From Spirochaetia bacterium (GTDB lineage Bacteria > Spirochaetota > Spirochaetia > Treponematales > Treponemataceae): 30,601 nucleotides of DNA. A model generated the notes under the pieces. It ran no database searches. It saw nothing but the letters and a program-made list of their open reading frames with translations, and was not told the DNA's origin. The stretch lies in NCBI GenBank assembly GCA_900769985.1, contig CAAGIS010000147.1, forward strand, positions 1 to 30,601, given 5' to 3'. The translations under genes and the position numbers were made by a program. Below, in pieces: positions 1 through 7,558 of this stretch; the stretch's first letter is position 1, and every line of letters starts with the position of its first letter.

Positions 1-1
1 T

Positions 2-103
2 GCAGCAGGAATTAAAGAAGATGTTGTTTCTCCAAAACTTCTTCCTGTTTATCACCACGGAAACCCTGAATTTGACAAGGCAATTCCAGGTGCTACAAAA
101 TAA
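2..103 (+). CDS. C-terminal end of an unidentified protein (partial)
   Basis: An open frame enters from the left edge and runs 33 codons to a TAA at 101-103, ending in GNPEFDKAIPGATK. It is followed 46 nt later by a strong terminator hairpin, which supports this as the true end of a transcribed gene. Too little is present to recognise a family. Confidence 0.6.
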   Translation, partial: AAGIKEDVVSPKLLPVYHHGNPEFDKAIPGATK

Positions 104-149
104 AAATAAGATAAGAAAGAAAAGAAGGTTTTAAATCTTTTTTTAATGG

Positions 150-195
150 AACAGCCCGCATCAAGTTTTGTGTTTTGATGCGGGCTGTTTTTTTG
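150..195 (+). terminator. Rho-independent terminator
   Basis: A perfect 15-bp stem (150-164 paired with 175-189, core ACAGCCCGCATCAA) with a 10-nt loop runs straight into a T-tract (187-194). The T-tract is only on the plus side, so it serves the gene ending at 103. The same hairpin lies beyond the end of the converging minus gene but lacks a U-tract in that direction. Confidence 0.93.
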
Positions 196-216
196 TCAAT
201 ATTGGAAGAAAAAGTT

Positions 217-2046
217 TTATTTCTCCAGTAATTTTTTCAGTGCATTAATCAGACAGTCATTGTCTTCTTTATCCCGTACGGCAAGACGGATGTATTTTCC
301 GTCATCAAAGCATTTTTTGCCGTTCAAATCCTTTATGAAAATATTGAATTTTTCAAGCAAATCGACTGCAAGTTTTGTGGAATTTGCAGATTCAAGGCGG
401 CACAAAACAAAATTTGCCTGACTTGGATAGACTTTCAGATTTTTTATTGCGGCAAGTTCTTTTATAAAACGAATCCTTTCGTTTGCTATTGTGTCGCAAG
501 CCTGGGAATATGTCTTATTATACTTTTCGTAAATTTGCAGGTAATATTCTGCAAACGAATTTATATTCCAGATGGCATTTTCTTTTTTTAGAGAATTTAT
601 ATAATCGATGTCTGCATTTGCCAGAATACCAAGCCGTAAACCTGGAACTCCGTAACTTTTGCTTATTGATTTTACGACAATCAGGTTAGGATAGTTTTGC
701 AGTATTTCCTGATCAAGCAGCGTATAACGGATTTCTTTGTCTGCAAAGTCTATAAAACTTTCGTCAAAAACTATCGTAACATCTGTTTTTTTCAGTTCCT
801 CTAAAAGTTTTATCATCTCTTGTTTTTTTATAAAGTTGCCTGACGGATTGTCTGGATTTATTAAAAGGACAGCATTTGCATTTTCTTTTTTAACAAGAGC
901 TAAAATGTCATCTGCTCTGTAAGAAAAATTATTTTTATCTGTGTAAAGAGGAATTATTTTTGCATCAATAAAACGTTCGGGATATTCATTAAAAGTAGGG
1001 TAGGGAACGACTATTTTGCCTGTCAGTTTTTTGCCAAGAGAAGAAATTAATTCTGCAGCGCCGTTTCCGACTGCGATATTCTCCGGAAGTATGTTAAAAA
1101 TTTTTCCTGCAAGCAGACTTTGCTGGAATGCACCGCTTGGATATTGCGTTAAAAGTGTTTTAAAACTTGCTTCAAGTTCTTCTATCATATTTTGAGGCGG
1201 AAAATATGGATTTACAAGATAGCAGTAATCTTTTATTTTCGGAAATCTCCAGTAGCCTCCGAATCTGTGCTGCAACTGTTTTAATTTTTCTTTTGGCTCT
1301 GCAAAACGGTTTTCAGCAATTGCCAAATCTGCAGGATCATCAATTTCATACCAGTCATCACCAGAAACTACAAGACCTTTTAGTGTTTTGGCAGACAAAA
1401 AGGACAGGACTTTTAAAACCTGTTCATAATATTCGTTTTTGCCGAATGCTTTCTGATATGCTTCCAAAAACGGAACGTAATAATTTTTTGAAAACTCTTT
1501 TGAAAATTTATAGATGTTTACGGTTTTATGATAGTCGGCAGTTTCTTTCCAGTTAAAGTGTGCCTTGTCCAGAATCCCTGTAATGTTATTTTCTTCGTCA
1601 AGCAATGTACATGTTCCGTCCATCCAGCTTTCAAACGGGCTTACTACTGCAAGATTTTTATCAGGACTGTTTATCAGTTTTGTAATTATTTCCGGTTTAA
1701 AAATCAAATCGCTTTCAAGCAGAATAGTATCGTCATTGCAAAGTTCATCTTTTGCCATATAGAGTGAATAGATATTATTTGTTTTGTCATATACGGGATT
1801 TTGAATGAATTTGATTTCCATTCCGTCAAGATTCTGGCTGTTGAATTTTGAATTAATGAAATCAATCAGAATGTCGCTTTTGTATCCGACGACAATCACC
1901 ATTTTTTTGATTCCGTTTTTTACAAGCGATTCTATCGCATATTCTATAAGTGTTTTTCCGTTGACAGGAACCATACATTTTGTTGCATTCTTTGTATATC
2001 TTCCAAGTCGCTTGCCCATTCCGGCAGCCAACATTAATGCCTGCAT
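217..2046 (-). CDS. Fused sugar-nucleotidyltransferase-like / PLP aminotransferase (PntC- or LicC-like)
   Basis: A 609-residue two-domain cytoplasmic enzyme. Residues 1-250 are a nucleotidyltransferase with LAAGMGKRLG (6-15), TKCMVPV, TNNIYSLYMA, ESD (111-113) and EIDDP (234-238), as in CTP:phosphocholine and CTP:2-aminoethylphosphonate cytidylyltransferases. Residues 280-605 are a fold-type I aminotransferase resembling HisC, with NPDNPSG (397-403), FDES and SISKSYG, whose K463 should bind PLP. The frame is open to a TTG at 2061, but the GCAGGAGG at 2052-2059 is correctly spaced for the ATG at 2046, and the family motif starts right after it. From memory, a fused PntC-transaminase of this layout makes and activates aminoethylphosphonate in Treponema denticola. 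PepM and Ppd partners are not in the window, so phosphocholine or another amino head group is also possible. The TagF-like gene next upstream (2111-3349) fits use of a CDP-activated group. Confidence 0.8.
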   Translation of the reverse strand: MQALMLAAGMGKRLGRYTKNATKCMVPVNGKTLIEYAIESLVKNGIKKMVIVVGYKSDILIDFINSKFNSQNLDGMEIKFIQNPVYDKTNNIYSLYMAKDELCNDDTILLESDLIFKPEIITKLINSPDKNLAVVSPFESWMDGTCTLLDEENNITGILDKAHFNWKETADYHKTVNIYKFSKEFSKNYYVPFLEAYQKAFGKNEYYEQVLKVLSFLSAKTLKGLVVSGDDWYEIDDPADLAIAENRFAEPKEKLKQLQHRFGGYWRFPKIKDYCYLVNPYFPPQNMIEELEASFKTLLTQYPSGAFQQSLLAGKIFNILPENIAVGNGAAELISSLGKKLTGKIVVPYPTFNEYPERFIDAKIIPLYTDKNNFSYRADDILALVKKENANAVLLINPDNPSGNFIKKQEMIKLLEELKKTDVTIVFDESFIDFADKEIRYTLLDQEILQNYPNLIVVKSISKSYGVPGLRLGILANADIDYINSLKKENAIWNINSFAEYYLQIYEKYNKTYSQACDTIANERIRFIKELAAIKNLKVYPSQANFVLCRLESANSTKLAVDLLEKFNIFIKDLNGKKCFDDGKYIRLAVRDKEDNDCLINALKKLLEK

Positions 2047-2110
2047 ATTTTCCTCCTGCAAAAGCCTGTAAAAAACAATTTCATCAAATCAGTTTTATTT
2101 GTCTGTAATT

Positions 2111-3349
2111 TTACAGTTTTAATTCTTCTTTTTTGCTTATCATATAATCGGCAACGCGCATTGCACTTTCGCCTGTATGTTTCCATGCTTCTTCTGCAAT
2201 TTCTTTTCGGCCTTGTTCAAGGGCAGAACTGTTAAGAGCGCTGTCAATTACGTTCTTTAAATTGTCAAAATCTTTTTCCTGCAGCATAATTCCAATTTTT
2301 GGCAGAACTCTAAGGCTCCATATTTTTTCATCGAGCCAGTCTGCATCATAAGGGAGAGTATCAAATTCTGTATCTGCATAAATCAGCGGCTTGTTAAAAA
2401 TCAGAGTATAGTCATATATAACGCCTGAAAAATCAGATATCATAATGTCAGCTTTGTTTAAAACATCAAAATTGTCGTTGTCAAAATTCCATGTTATTTT
2501 AGGATATTTATTTTTTAAGTCATCAAGCATCTGTTTTTCAGAATTGACTGACTGCGGATGTGGTCGGATAATGATTTCGTATTCAGTTTTTACAAGCGCA
2601 TCAATAAATCTTGAACCAAACTTTGAGAGAATTCCGTTTATTCCCCAGCTTGGTGCAACAAGTACGACAGGCTTTTTATTTTTTGGAATTTCAGGCAGGT
2701 TTTCTTTTCTTTGCTTCATTGAATCAAGATAAGTTGAACCTGTGCATACTACTTCTTTTGATTTAATGTTTCTAAGTGATTCAAGTTTGCGTATGACTTT
2801 TTCCTGATGATTCCCACTTGTTAAAAATGCATCATAGTAATCTGTTCCAAACATTCTGTATGTTGCAGGAACATCATCAATTGAATGTGGAATATGCACA
2901 TACCAGGCTGTGTTTTTGCTTCTCTTCCACTGGTAAACGTCAAGTCCTGGTGTTGTAGAAAGTAAAATTCCAGCATTAAGGAAATTCAGTTTTGCAAATG
3001 CTTTGTTTCCGCTGCCGATAAATTCTGTTTTTACGTATTCATATTTGCAGGTTAAGGCAGGGTCGTCTTCGCTTGATGTGTAGAATACGAGAGGAATTTT
3101 GCGTTTTTCAAATTCATCGCAAATCGGTTTAAAGACATTCCAGTAACGCTTGTGGTCGCTGTAAATTACGTAAGGTATTTTTTGAGAGGAATTTTTTGCA
3201 TCGCTTTTTCCTCCACTGAATAAAAATTTAAGTTTTAAAAACAGTGCCTTTGCTCCAAAAACTGCAGCAGCCGCAAGCCCTATCAAAATAGAAAAGAGCA
3301 TGCTACCTGTTCCAGGATCGATATATAAAAAATTCGTCATAACTACCAT
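2111..3349 (-). CDS. CDP-glycerol glycerophosphotransferase (TagF-like) family protein
   Basis: A 412-residue protein with an N-terminal hydrophobic anchor (about residues 7-45, containing YIDPGTGSML) and a GT-B-like TagF domain. Family motifs seen are HIPHSIDD, VAPSWGINGI, RPHPQS (about 262-267) and SDFSGVIYDY (about 305-314). TagF-type enzymes move a phospho-polyol or similar group from a CDP carrier onto a surface polymer at the inner face of the membrane. The start is the ATG at 3349, 8 nt after CAGGAG at 3358-3363; a longer GTG start at 3358 would overlap this site. It has its own promoter and lies 64 nt upstream of the cytidylyltransferase fusion, so the two probably form an operon. The acceptor and the group transferred cannot be read from sequence. 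Confidence 0.8.
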   Translation of the reverse strand: MVVMTNFLYIDPGTGSMLFSILIGLAAAAVFGAKALFLKLKFLFSGGKSDAKNSSQKIPYVIYSDHKRYWNVFKPICDEFEKRKIPLVFYTSSEDDPALTCKYEYVKTEFIGSGNKAFAKLNFLNAGILLSTTPGLDVYQWKRSKNTAWYVHIPHSIDDVPATYRMFGTDYYDAFLTSGNHQEKVIRKLESLRNIKSKEVVCTGSTYLDSMKQRKENLPEIPKNKKPVVLVAPSWGINGILSKFGSRFIDALVKTEYEIIIRPHPQSVNSEKQMLDDLKNKYPKITWNFDNDNFDVLNKADIMISDFSGVIYDYTLIFNKPLIYADTEFDTLPYDADWLDEKIWSLRVLPKIGIMLQEKDFDNLKNVIDSALNSSALEQGRKEIAEEAWKHTGESAMRVADYMISKKEELKL

Positions 3350-3388
3350 AATACACACTCCTGTAAAAGCGACTCGTAAATTACATTA

Positions 3389-3417
3389 AGTATAATGTAA
3401 ATATGATTAAATGTCAT
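3389..3417 (-). promoter_or_regulatory. Promoter of the TagF-like/cytidylyltransferase operon with overlapping inverted repeat
   Basis: On the minus strand ATGACA (3412-3417) is followed by a 17-nt spacer and TATACT (3389-3394), each 5 of 6 to the sigma-70 consensus. The start point would be near 3382, giving a leader of about 33 nt with the Shine-Dalgarno sequence. A perfect inverted repeat TTACATTA-N4-TAATGTAA (3381-3400) covers the -10 and start region and could be an operator. Confidence 0.7.
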
Positions 3418-3442
3418 TAAGTGTGGCTGTTTTTTTGCCCTG

Positions 3443-4789
3443 TTAATTTGCTCTCTGTATATACACAGTTTTAGGGCGAAGCGTAATTTCTACACGGCGG
3501 TTTACTGCACGACCTTCTGGAGTTGAGTTGTCGCCTTTTGGAATTGTTGCTCCATAGCCTCTGTATGTAAACAGGTTTTCCGGTATGCCTTCTGCAACAA
3601 GTGCTTTTATAATTGTTTGCGTTCTCTGAACGGAAAGTATCATCTGGTTTTGAGGCTGTCCTATGTCTGCAGTATGTCCCCCGATAAAAATTGAATAGGA
3701 ACTGTCTTTTAATGCTTCTTTTAAAAGGACAGCACATTCTGAAATTCTAGAACGCTCTTCAGGTAAAAGTTCAGGGCTGTCTGGAATAAATTTTAAATTA
3801 TATAAAAATCTTATTCCGTCCGGACCATCTTCTATTTTGTCAGGACCTAAAAACTCTCTTACAGGATAAAGCTTTATTTTATTTAACAGAGTGTAGTATT
3901 CTTTGTCTTTGTCAGGCGCAGAAACATCATATACCAGCTGCTCTTTGTCAAGCAGGATTACGACTTTTCCCTGCCGTAAAAGTTCAAGGTTTTCAGGTAT
4001 GCATGTTATTTTTAAGGCATCTTCTTTTTTGATTATGATATCGCTCCTGTTTTGTCCGAATGTTTTTTGAGCCAAAATGTAAACAGGGTCTTTACCTATA
4101 ATTTTTTCGTATCGGCTTGCATCATCTGAGTAATCGTAAAAACAAACTCCTTTTGATTTTGCAATATCAGGGCTGACCATGTTGTGTTCATAAATTAAGT
4201 CCATTTCGTCAGAGAAAATCCGCGGAAAAAAACAAGGTTCAGCTTTGTCTTTTATAAATTCTCCGTGAACAGGAAGCTGTCCTCTTGCATCTATTATGAT
4301 TCCTGTATATGCCTTTGAAGAAACAAATTCAATCGGTTTTTGCAGTCTGTACGGAATGTTGTGCCGAACGAACAGTGACGAAATTTTTAAAAGGTCAACG
4401 GAATTATCTGTCGTAAAAACGGAAGAGTCTTTTTCCATATAACCCATTGTTGATTTTGAATCTGAAATGACTTTTTTTATATCCTGATATGTGATTTCTT
4501 GATCTAAAATCAGGTCACCGAGCTTTTTGTTAGAATTTACGTTAAGAGTCAGAATCGGATTTTTTACAAGGTCTGGCATCCTTGTCGAAATTGTATTTAT
4601 CGCAGTCATTTTTCCTGACGGCATCGGTATGCCTGCTTTGTCGATGTCAATTTTTACGTTCGATTTAAAATCTTTTGTAATCCAGTTTACTTTGCTTAAA
4701 GACTCAAGAAGAGAAGTTTTTTCCTCTGCATTGATATATGCAAAAGCACTCAGCAGAATAAATGCTGCAATTATTTTCTTTATTTTCAT
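3443..4789 (-). CDS. OmpA-family peptidoglycan-associated protein
   Basis: A 448-residue exported protein. Residues 1-21 are a signal peptide (basic MKIKK, hydrophobic stretch, cut near INA-EEK). The middle region (22-330) has no family I recognise. Residues 332-445 are an OmpA C-terminal domain: FIPDS, GGHTAD (369-375), LSVQRTQTI, YRGYGATIP and AVNRRVEI, the usual diaminopimelate-binding fold that fixes outer-membrane or periplasmic proteins to peptidoglycan. The ATG at 4789 has AAGG six nt upstream. It starts 24 nt after the lytic transglycosylase gene, so the two are probably co-transcribed. The spirochaete setting suggests the middle domain lies in the periplasm or at the outer membrane. 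Confidence 0.85.
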   Translation of the reverse strand: MKIKKIIAAFILLSAFAYINAEEKTSLLESLSKVNWITKDFKSNVKIDIDKAGIPMPSGKMTAINTISTRMPDLVKNPILTLNVNSNKKLGDLILDQEITYQDIKKVISDSKSTMGYMEKDSSVFTTDNSVDLLKISSLFVRHNIPYRLQKPIEFVSSKAYTGIIIDARGQLPVHGEFIKDKAEPCFFPRIFSDEMDLIYEHNMVSPDIAKSKGVCFYDYSDDASRYEKIIGKDPVYILAQKTFGQNRSDIIIKKEDALKITCIPENLELLRQGKVVILLDKEQLVYDVSAPDKDKEYYTLLNKIKLYPVREFLGPDKIEDGPDGIRFLYNLKFIPDSPELLPEERSRISECAVLLKEALKDSSYSIFIGGHTADIGQPQNQMILSVQRTQTIIKALVAEGIPENLFTYRGYGATIPKGDNSTPEGRAVNRRVEITLRPKTVYIQRAN

Positions 4790-4813
4790 AACCGGCCTTG
4801 AGAATATGCTTTT

Positions 4814-5809
4814 TTAATTTGAATTTAAATTCTCTTTTTTATTTTCGGTATTTTTCTGTCTGTTATTTATAGCAAAAAGTGCGTCTTTGCATGATAATGC
4901 CATTCCTGCAGGAAGGCGCAGTCTGTATTTTCTGTCAGGCGGTGTTTGCTCTTTTACAAGACTGAGATTCAAATTTTTTAAAATCTGGTAGTCAAGCCTG
5001 AGTTCTTTTGCAAGAGATTTCAGGCTTATGTTTGCTGCTACGGTTACATAATCAAAGTCATAATAAAAGAATGTCGGGTCGGGTTCTTTTTCTGAGAGAT
5101 TTGTTGAACTGTCAGCTGCATTGCATGTTGTGTCAAAAATGCAGCTTGCTTCATAAATCTTTGTTTCTTCATAGAACAGTGCGTTTTCGATTAAGTCTGC
5201 AATTTTTAAAAAGTTAGGAACATATTGTCTTGCATGCATCGGGATTAGTTCCTGCCTGCATAAAGAAGAAAAATTTTTTTCTTCTGAGTTTTCAAGCGCG
5301 CGCATTACTGCTCCTGAGCCACAGTTGTAGGCAGCAAGCGCCAGGAGCCAGTCATTAAAAAGGCTGTAGTTTTCCTTCAATTTTTTCAATGCTGAATCAG
5401 TGCTAATCCATGGGTCGCGCCGTTCATCTACATATTCAGAAAGTTCCATGAACGGGAAAACACTGTTCGGCATGAACTGCCAGATTCCCATTGATTCACC
5501 ATTTGCAGGCTTTGCAGTCGGTTTATAATTTGATTCGATTAAAGGCAGGTATTCAATGCATGAGGGCATGTTTTCTTCCCTGAGCCTTTTTCTGATGTAT
5601 GCCCTGTATTGAACTGAATCTTTGAGTATTCTGCAAAGTTCATTTGTTGTATGAGTTTTCCTGCCGTTTTTAATGCAGAGCATGACTTCATCTTTGTTCA
5701 CGCCGTCAGAAAATAAATCTTTGTACCCACTTCGTTCATTTAAAGCGGATGCACTTGCAGAGAACAGAATAAAAAATGCCTGCAAAAAAATAAAAGCCTT
5801 TTTATGCAT
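4814..5809 (-). CDS. MltD-like lytic transglycosylase with C-terminal LysM domain
   Basis: A 331-residue exported murein hydrolase. Residues 1-22 are a signal peptide. The SLT domain (about 70-200) has the catalytic glutamate E92 in LIESNY, then GESMGIWQFMP (104-114) and ALAAYNCGSG (158-166), the order typical of MltD-type (family 1D) enzymes that cleave peptidoglycan to 1,6-anhydro products. Residues 253-302 look like one LysM sugar-binding repeat (YVTVAANISLKSLAKEL to YRLRLPAG). The open frame extends to a TTG at 5848, but that part overlaps the previous gene and lacks signal character. The ATG at 5809 shares one base with the upstream TAA (TAATG), so translation is likely coupled; no separate ribosome site is visible. 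Confidence 0.88.
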   Translation of the reverse strand: MHKKAFIFLQAFFILFSASASALNERSGYKDLFSDGVNKDEVMLCIKNGRKTHTTNELCRILKDSVQYRAYIRKRLREENMPSCIEYLPLIESNYKPTAKPANGESMGIWQFMPNSVFPFMELSEYVDERRDPWISTDSALKKLKENYSLFNDWLLALAAYNCGSGAVMRALENSEEKNFSSLCRQELIPMHARQYVPNFLKIADLIENALFYEETKIYEASCIFDTTCNAADSSTNLSEKEPDPTFFYYDFDYVTVAANISLKSLAKELRLDYQILKNLNLSLVKEQTPPDRKYRLRLPAGMALSCKDALFAINNRQKNTENKKENLNSN

Positions 5810-6858
5810 TACAGCATGTCGCCGATGTAAATTCCTGCCCATTCCCAAGTTCCGTGAATATCCGGATCAGCCGGAAAATTTACTTCCCTAAAATAGAAAT
5901 ACCAGACAGGCATTGTCGTCCAGCCTTTTGTTCTCAAATAGGCTTCATTTGCAGTAGGACCGGGGATAAGTTCTTTGTCGCATGTAATTCTGTTTCCATG
6001 CATGTAGTTTGACATTGAAAAATCGACCTGACCTGTATTTGAATTTTCATCCTGCTTCCAGGAAACTGCAAAAAAGTTTACTTTTGAACGGTACGTATCA
6101 AGTTTTTTTGGCTGATAGCGGTAAATTGCCGTGCGGATTGCATTTTCAAGTTCCGGCAGAGTTTTAAAAGTCCAGTCTTTCGGTGATTTGTTAAAATCAA
6201 TTAATGTTTTTGCATAATTGTATGCATCAGGAATGTCTGCAATTTGTATTGTCGTCGAATCTGGCTGGTCTAAAAAAATCTCATAAGTTTTAAGTGCCTT
6301 TGTCCATTCACCTGTAAGTTCGTATTCCCTTGCAAGCCTTACGTACATTTCCGTAATGCTTATGTTTGCAGGAAAACGGTTTATGAGCTGGTTAAAATAT
6401 TTTATGCGGCTGTCAGAATTCCGGCTGATTTTTATGAGGTTTTCAAGACATAAAAAGTGAACTGACTGTCCTTTTACTTCTAAATCAGGATAATTTTTTA
6501 TAATGCGTTCAAAGTAGAACTCTGCCATAGGTTCTGCATTCGTCTTTAAATATGAATATGCAACCATTAAGAGCCAGTATGCGTTGAATTTGTCATCAGG
6601 ATTATTTGCAACCCAGTCTGTAAGATATACGATTAAATGCGTATGTTTTTCTTTTGCAAGAAGGGTAGTCGTAATTTTGTTTACGAGCGCATAGCGTGCT
6701 TCTTCTGAAAGGTTTTTCTGTGCAAGAAGTGCATCCATTTTTGCAATGTTTTCTTTATAGTCGTCAGTTACAGGTTCTTTTTTTGAACATGAAAAGCTGA
6801 ACGGTATTAAAACGCAGATTAAAAGAATAAAAGCGCGGAAATTCAGTTTTGTTTTCAT
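5809..6858 (-). CDS. Lipoprotein with TPR-like helical repeats
   Basis: A 349-residue protein starting with a lipoprotein signal (MKTKLNFRAF, hydrophobic stretch, then FSFSC with lipidation at C24; the lipobox is relaxed, as is common in spirochaetes). Residues 30-235 are amphipathic helices with TPR-like spacing (for example YWLLMVAYSYLKTNAEPMAEFYFERII). The C-terminus (235-349) is different, aromatic rich, ending HGTWEWAGIYIGDML. Its stop overlaps the start of the lytic transglycosylase by one base, so both likely act together at the periplasmic face. No Shine-Dalgarno is visible; a TATGAT lies 11 nt before the ATG. No specific family name is supported. Confidence 0.8.
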   Translation of the reverse strand: MKTKLNFRAFILLICVLIPFSFSCSKKEPVTDDYKENIAKMDALLAQKNLSEEARYALVNKITTTLLAKEKHTHLIVYLTDWVANNPDDKFNAYWLLMVAYSYLKTNAEPMAEFYFERIIKNYPDLEVKGQSVHFLCLENLIKISRNSDSRIKYFNQLINRFPANISITEMYVRLAREYELTGEWTKALKTYEIFLDQPDSTTIQIADIPDAYNYAKTLIDFNKSPKDWTFKTLPELENAIRTAIYRYQPKKLDTYRSKVNFFAVSWKQDENSNTGQVDFSMSNYMHGNRITCDKELIPGPTANEAYLRTKGWTTMPVWYFYFREVNFPADPDIHGTWEWAGIYIGDML

Positions 6859-6955
6859 ATTTTTACTTTATCATACACTTTTGTTATTGGCAAGATTGCG
6901 CTTTTTATAGTATTCTATAACAACTGCAAAATTATAATTATATTTGGTGGAACTT

Positions 6956-7558
6956 ATGGCAGATAAAAATAATTTGCGATTTTATAGGATTCTTTTGGCT
7001 GTTGGTTTTTTGTTTTTTTTGCTTGGATTGACTTTGCTCATATTTCTTCCATCAAAAAGGGCAGAAGGCTTCTTTATTACATTTCTGTTTTTTTTAATGG
7101 TGTTTTCGGCTATATTGATTTACATTTCACTTGTTTTAAAAAAAGCTGCCCTGCTTTATGTAAGCCTTAATATGCTTGTATATTTTGTCGGTGCAATTAT
7201 CGTTAAAATCAATGTACTGCCAATCAAACTGCCAAAATTGTGGCCAGTAATGATGGTTTCTTTTGGAATTACCCTTGTTCCAAGCTGTTATTTAAAATCA
7301 GGAAAACTAAAGACAATTTATCTGTTTCCTGCAGCTGCTTTAACTCTGCTCGGGCTTTTCTTCATGCTTTTTTCTTTTAATATAATAAAAGTTCCTTTGA
7401 GGACTTTTATCGGTTATATATGGCCTTTGATTTTTATTTTTGCAGGTCTGTTTTTAATAGGATACTATTTGTACTGCCAGTCAACTAAATCAGTTTTTCT
7501 TGATGAATCGGGAGAAATTGATTCGGAAATTCAATTTATGGAGAAAACTGATGAATAA
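6956..7558 (+). CDS. Six-helix membrane protein (DUF5668/LiaF-like helices)
   Basis: A 200-residue integral membrane protein with about six hydrophobic segments and a short acidic cytoplasmic tail (DESGEIDSEIQFMEKTDE). The segments with WPVMMVSFGI and WPLIFIFAGLFLI resemble the paired helices of DUF5668/LiaF N-terminal domains, which suggests a sensor or scaffold, but this is weak. The start chosen is the ATG at 6956 with GGTGG at 6946-6950; a TTG at 6944 overlaps this ribosome site. A TATAAT at 6933-6938 without a clear -35 may be its -10. The end overlaps the next gene by 8 nt, so the two are coupled. Confidence 0.75.
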   Translation: MADKNNLRFYRILLAVGFLFFLLGLTLLIFLPSKRAEGFFITFLFFLMVFSAILIYISLVLKKAALLYVSLNMLVYFVGAIIVKINVLPIKLPKLWPVMMVSFGITLVPSCYLKSGKLKTIYLFPAAALTLLGLFFMLFSFNIIKVPLRTFIGYIWPLIFIFAGLFLIGYYLYCQSTKSVFLDESGEIDSEIQFMEKTDE

